The notes below the pieces were generated by a model. It did not search any database. It worked only from the letters and a program-made list of their open reading frames with translations, and had not been told where the DNA came from. The position numbers and the translations under genes are program-made. Shown one piece after another: positions 42,877 through 42,940 of a stretch of DNA of 42,940 bases. Position 1 is the first letter of the stretch, and each line of letters starts with the position of its first letter. The stretch spans positions 1-42,940 of the forward strand of contig RAZE01000027.1 of NCBI GenBank assembly GCA_003611955.1, in the 5' to 3' direction. The DNA comes from a bacterium 1XD8-76 (GTDB taxonomy: Bacteria > Bacillota > Clostridia > Lachnospirales > Lachnospiraceae).

Positions 42877-42916
42877 AATAAGTTTGTAAGCAAGAAAAAC
42901 AGCTTACAGACTTATT
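42877..42916. promoter_or_regulatory. 15-bp inverted repeat upstream of vanR remnant
   Basis: AATAAGTTTGTAAGC (42877-42891) and GCTTACAGACTTATT (42902-42916) are complementary at 14 of 15 positions with a 10-base spacer. On the plus strand TTTTTT follows, so it could be a terminator for a gene reading in from the left; on the minus strand it lies just upstream of the vanR ribosome site and could be an operator. Confidence 0.5.
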
Positions 42917-42940
42917 CTTTTTTGATTAGACAGAAGGATA

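Overview
The window looks like accessory DNA from a Gram-positive gut Clostridium relative, most likely a Lachnospiraceae. Grounds: GGAGG-type ribosome sites, Lachnospiraceae-style mobile-element genes (paired large serine recombinases, DUF4314, DUF5049, a TnpW-like gene) and a vanG-type vanR/vanS/vanY remnant. No housekeeping gene is present. The species call is inference from gene style.

Layout. (1) 1-8.9 kb, minus strand: mobile-element DNA. It carries the edge of a TnpW-like gene, a Gabija-type anti-phage locus (gajA intact; gajB frameshifted in a CT repeat; a small 4-fold beta-flower protein downstream), then an operon of two large serine recombinases plus a catalytically dead resolvase-like paralog, DUF4314, a 'virulence-related' mobile-element protein and DUF5049. 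(2) 8.9-10.2 kb: an IS3/IS150-like element that truncates the next gene of that operon. Its transposase has lost most of the DDE core, and a small coiled-coil ORF lies inside its right end. (3) 10.26-37.05 kb, plus strand: more than 40 small genes, each with its own ribosome site, no two closely alike apart from one pair. Several belong to families used as immunity proteins in polymorphic-toxin systems (SUKH/SMI1-KNR4, Sel1 repeats, DKNYY, DUF4304, DUF4299, DUF6985-like, GRAM/PH-like folds); the rest are unrecognised cytosolic proteins, lipoproteins and mini membrane proteins. No toxin is seen. The best reading is a poly-immunity island, with its 3' end decaying. (4) 37.2-39.5 kb: a minus-strand XRE regulator facing a two-gene cassette, a Ser/Thr protein kinase with an extra N-terminal helical module plus a 140-aa partner. 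It is a candidate, undescribed defence or signalling module. (5) 39.7-40.8 kb: a tRNA cluster interleaved with a 47-aa ORF and a small XRE gene. tRNA-Tyr and tRNA-Ser look normal; a Lys-like and a Glu-like tRNA carry extra hairpins in the D-loop, and one tRNA-like remnant has lost its anticodon arm. (6) 41.0-42.9 kb, minus strand: vanY, vanS and vanR remnants of a vanG-type regulatory block, all broken by small deletions.

A theme of the window is single-base and dinucleotide indels in short runs (gajB, 23.1 kb, 36.05 kb, 36.64 kb, vanY, perhaps 10.57 kb). They may be real decay, phase variation or sequencing error, and read data should be checked before any of these genes is called dead. Functionally the window reads as a defence and conflict island: anti-phage restriction (Gabija), toxin immunity, a possible kinase-based system and element-borne tRNAs, assembled by recombinases and an IS.
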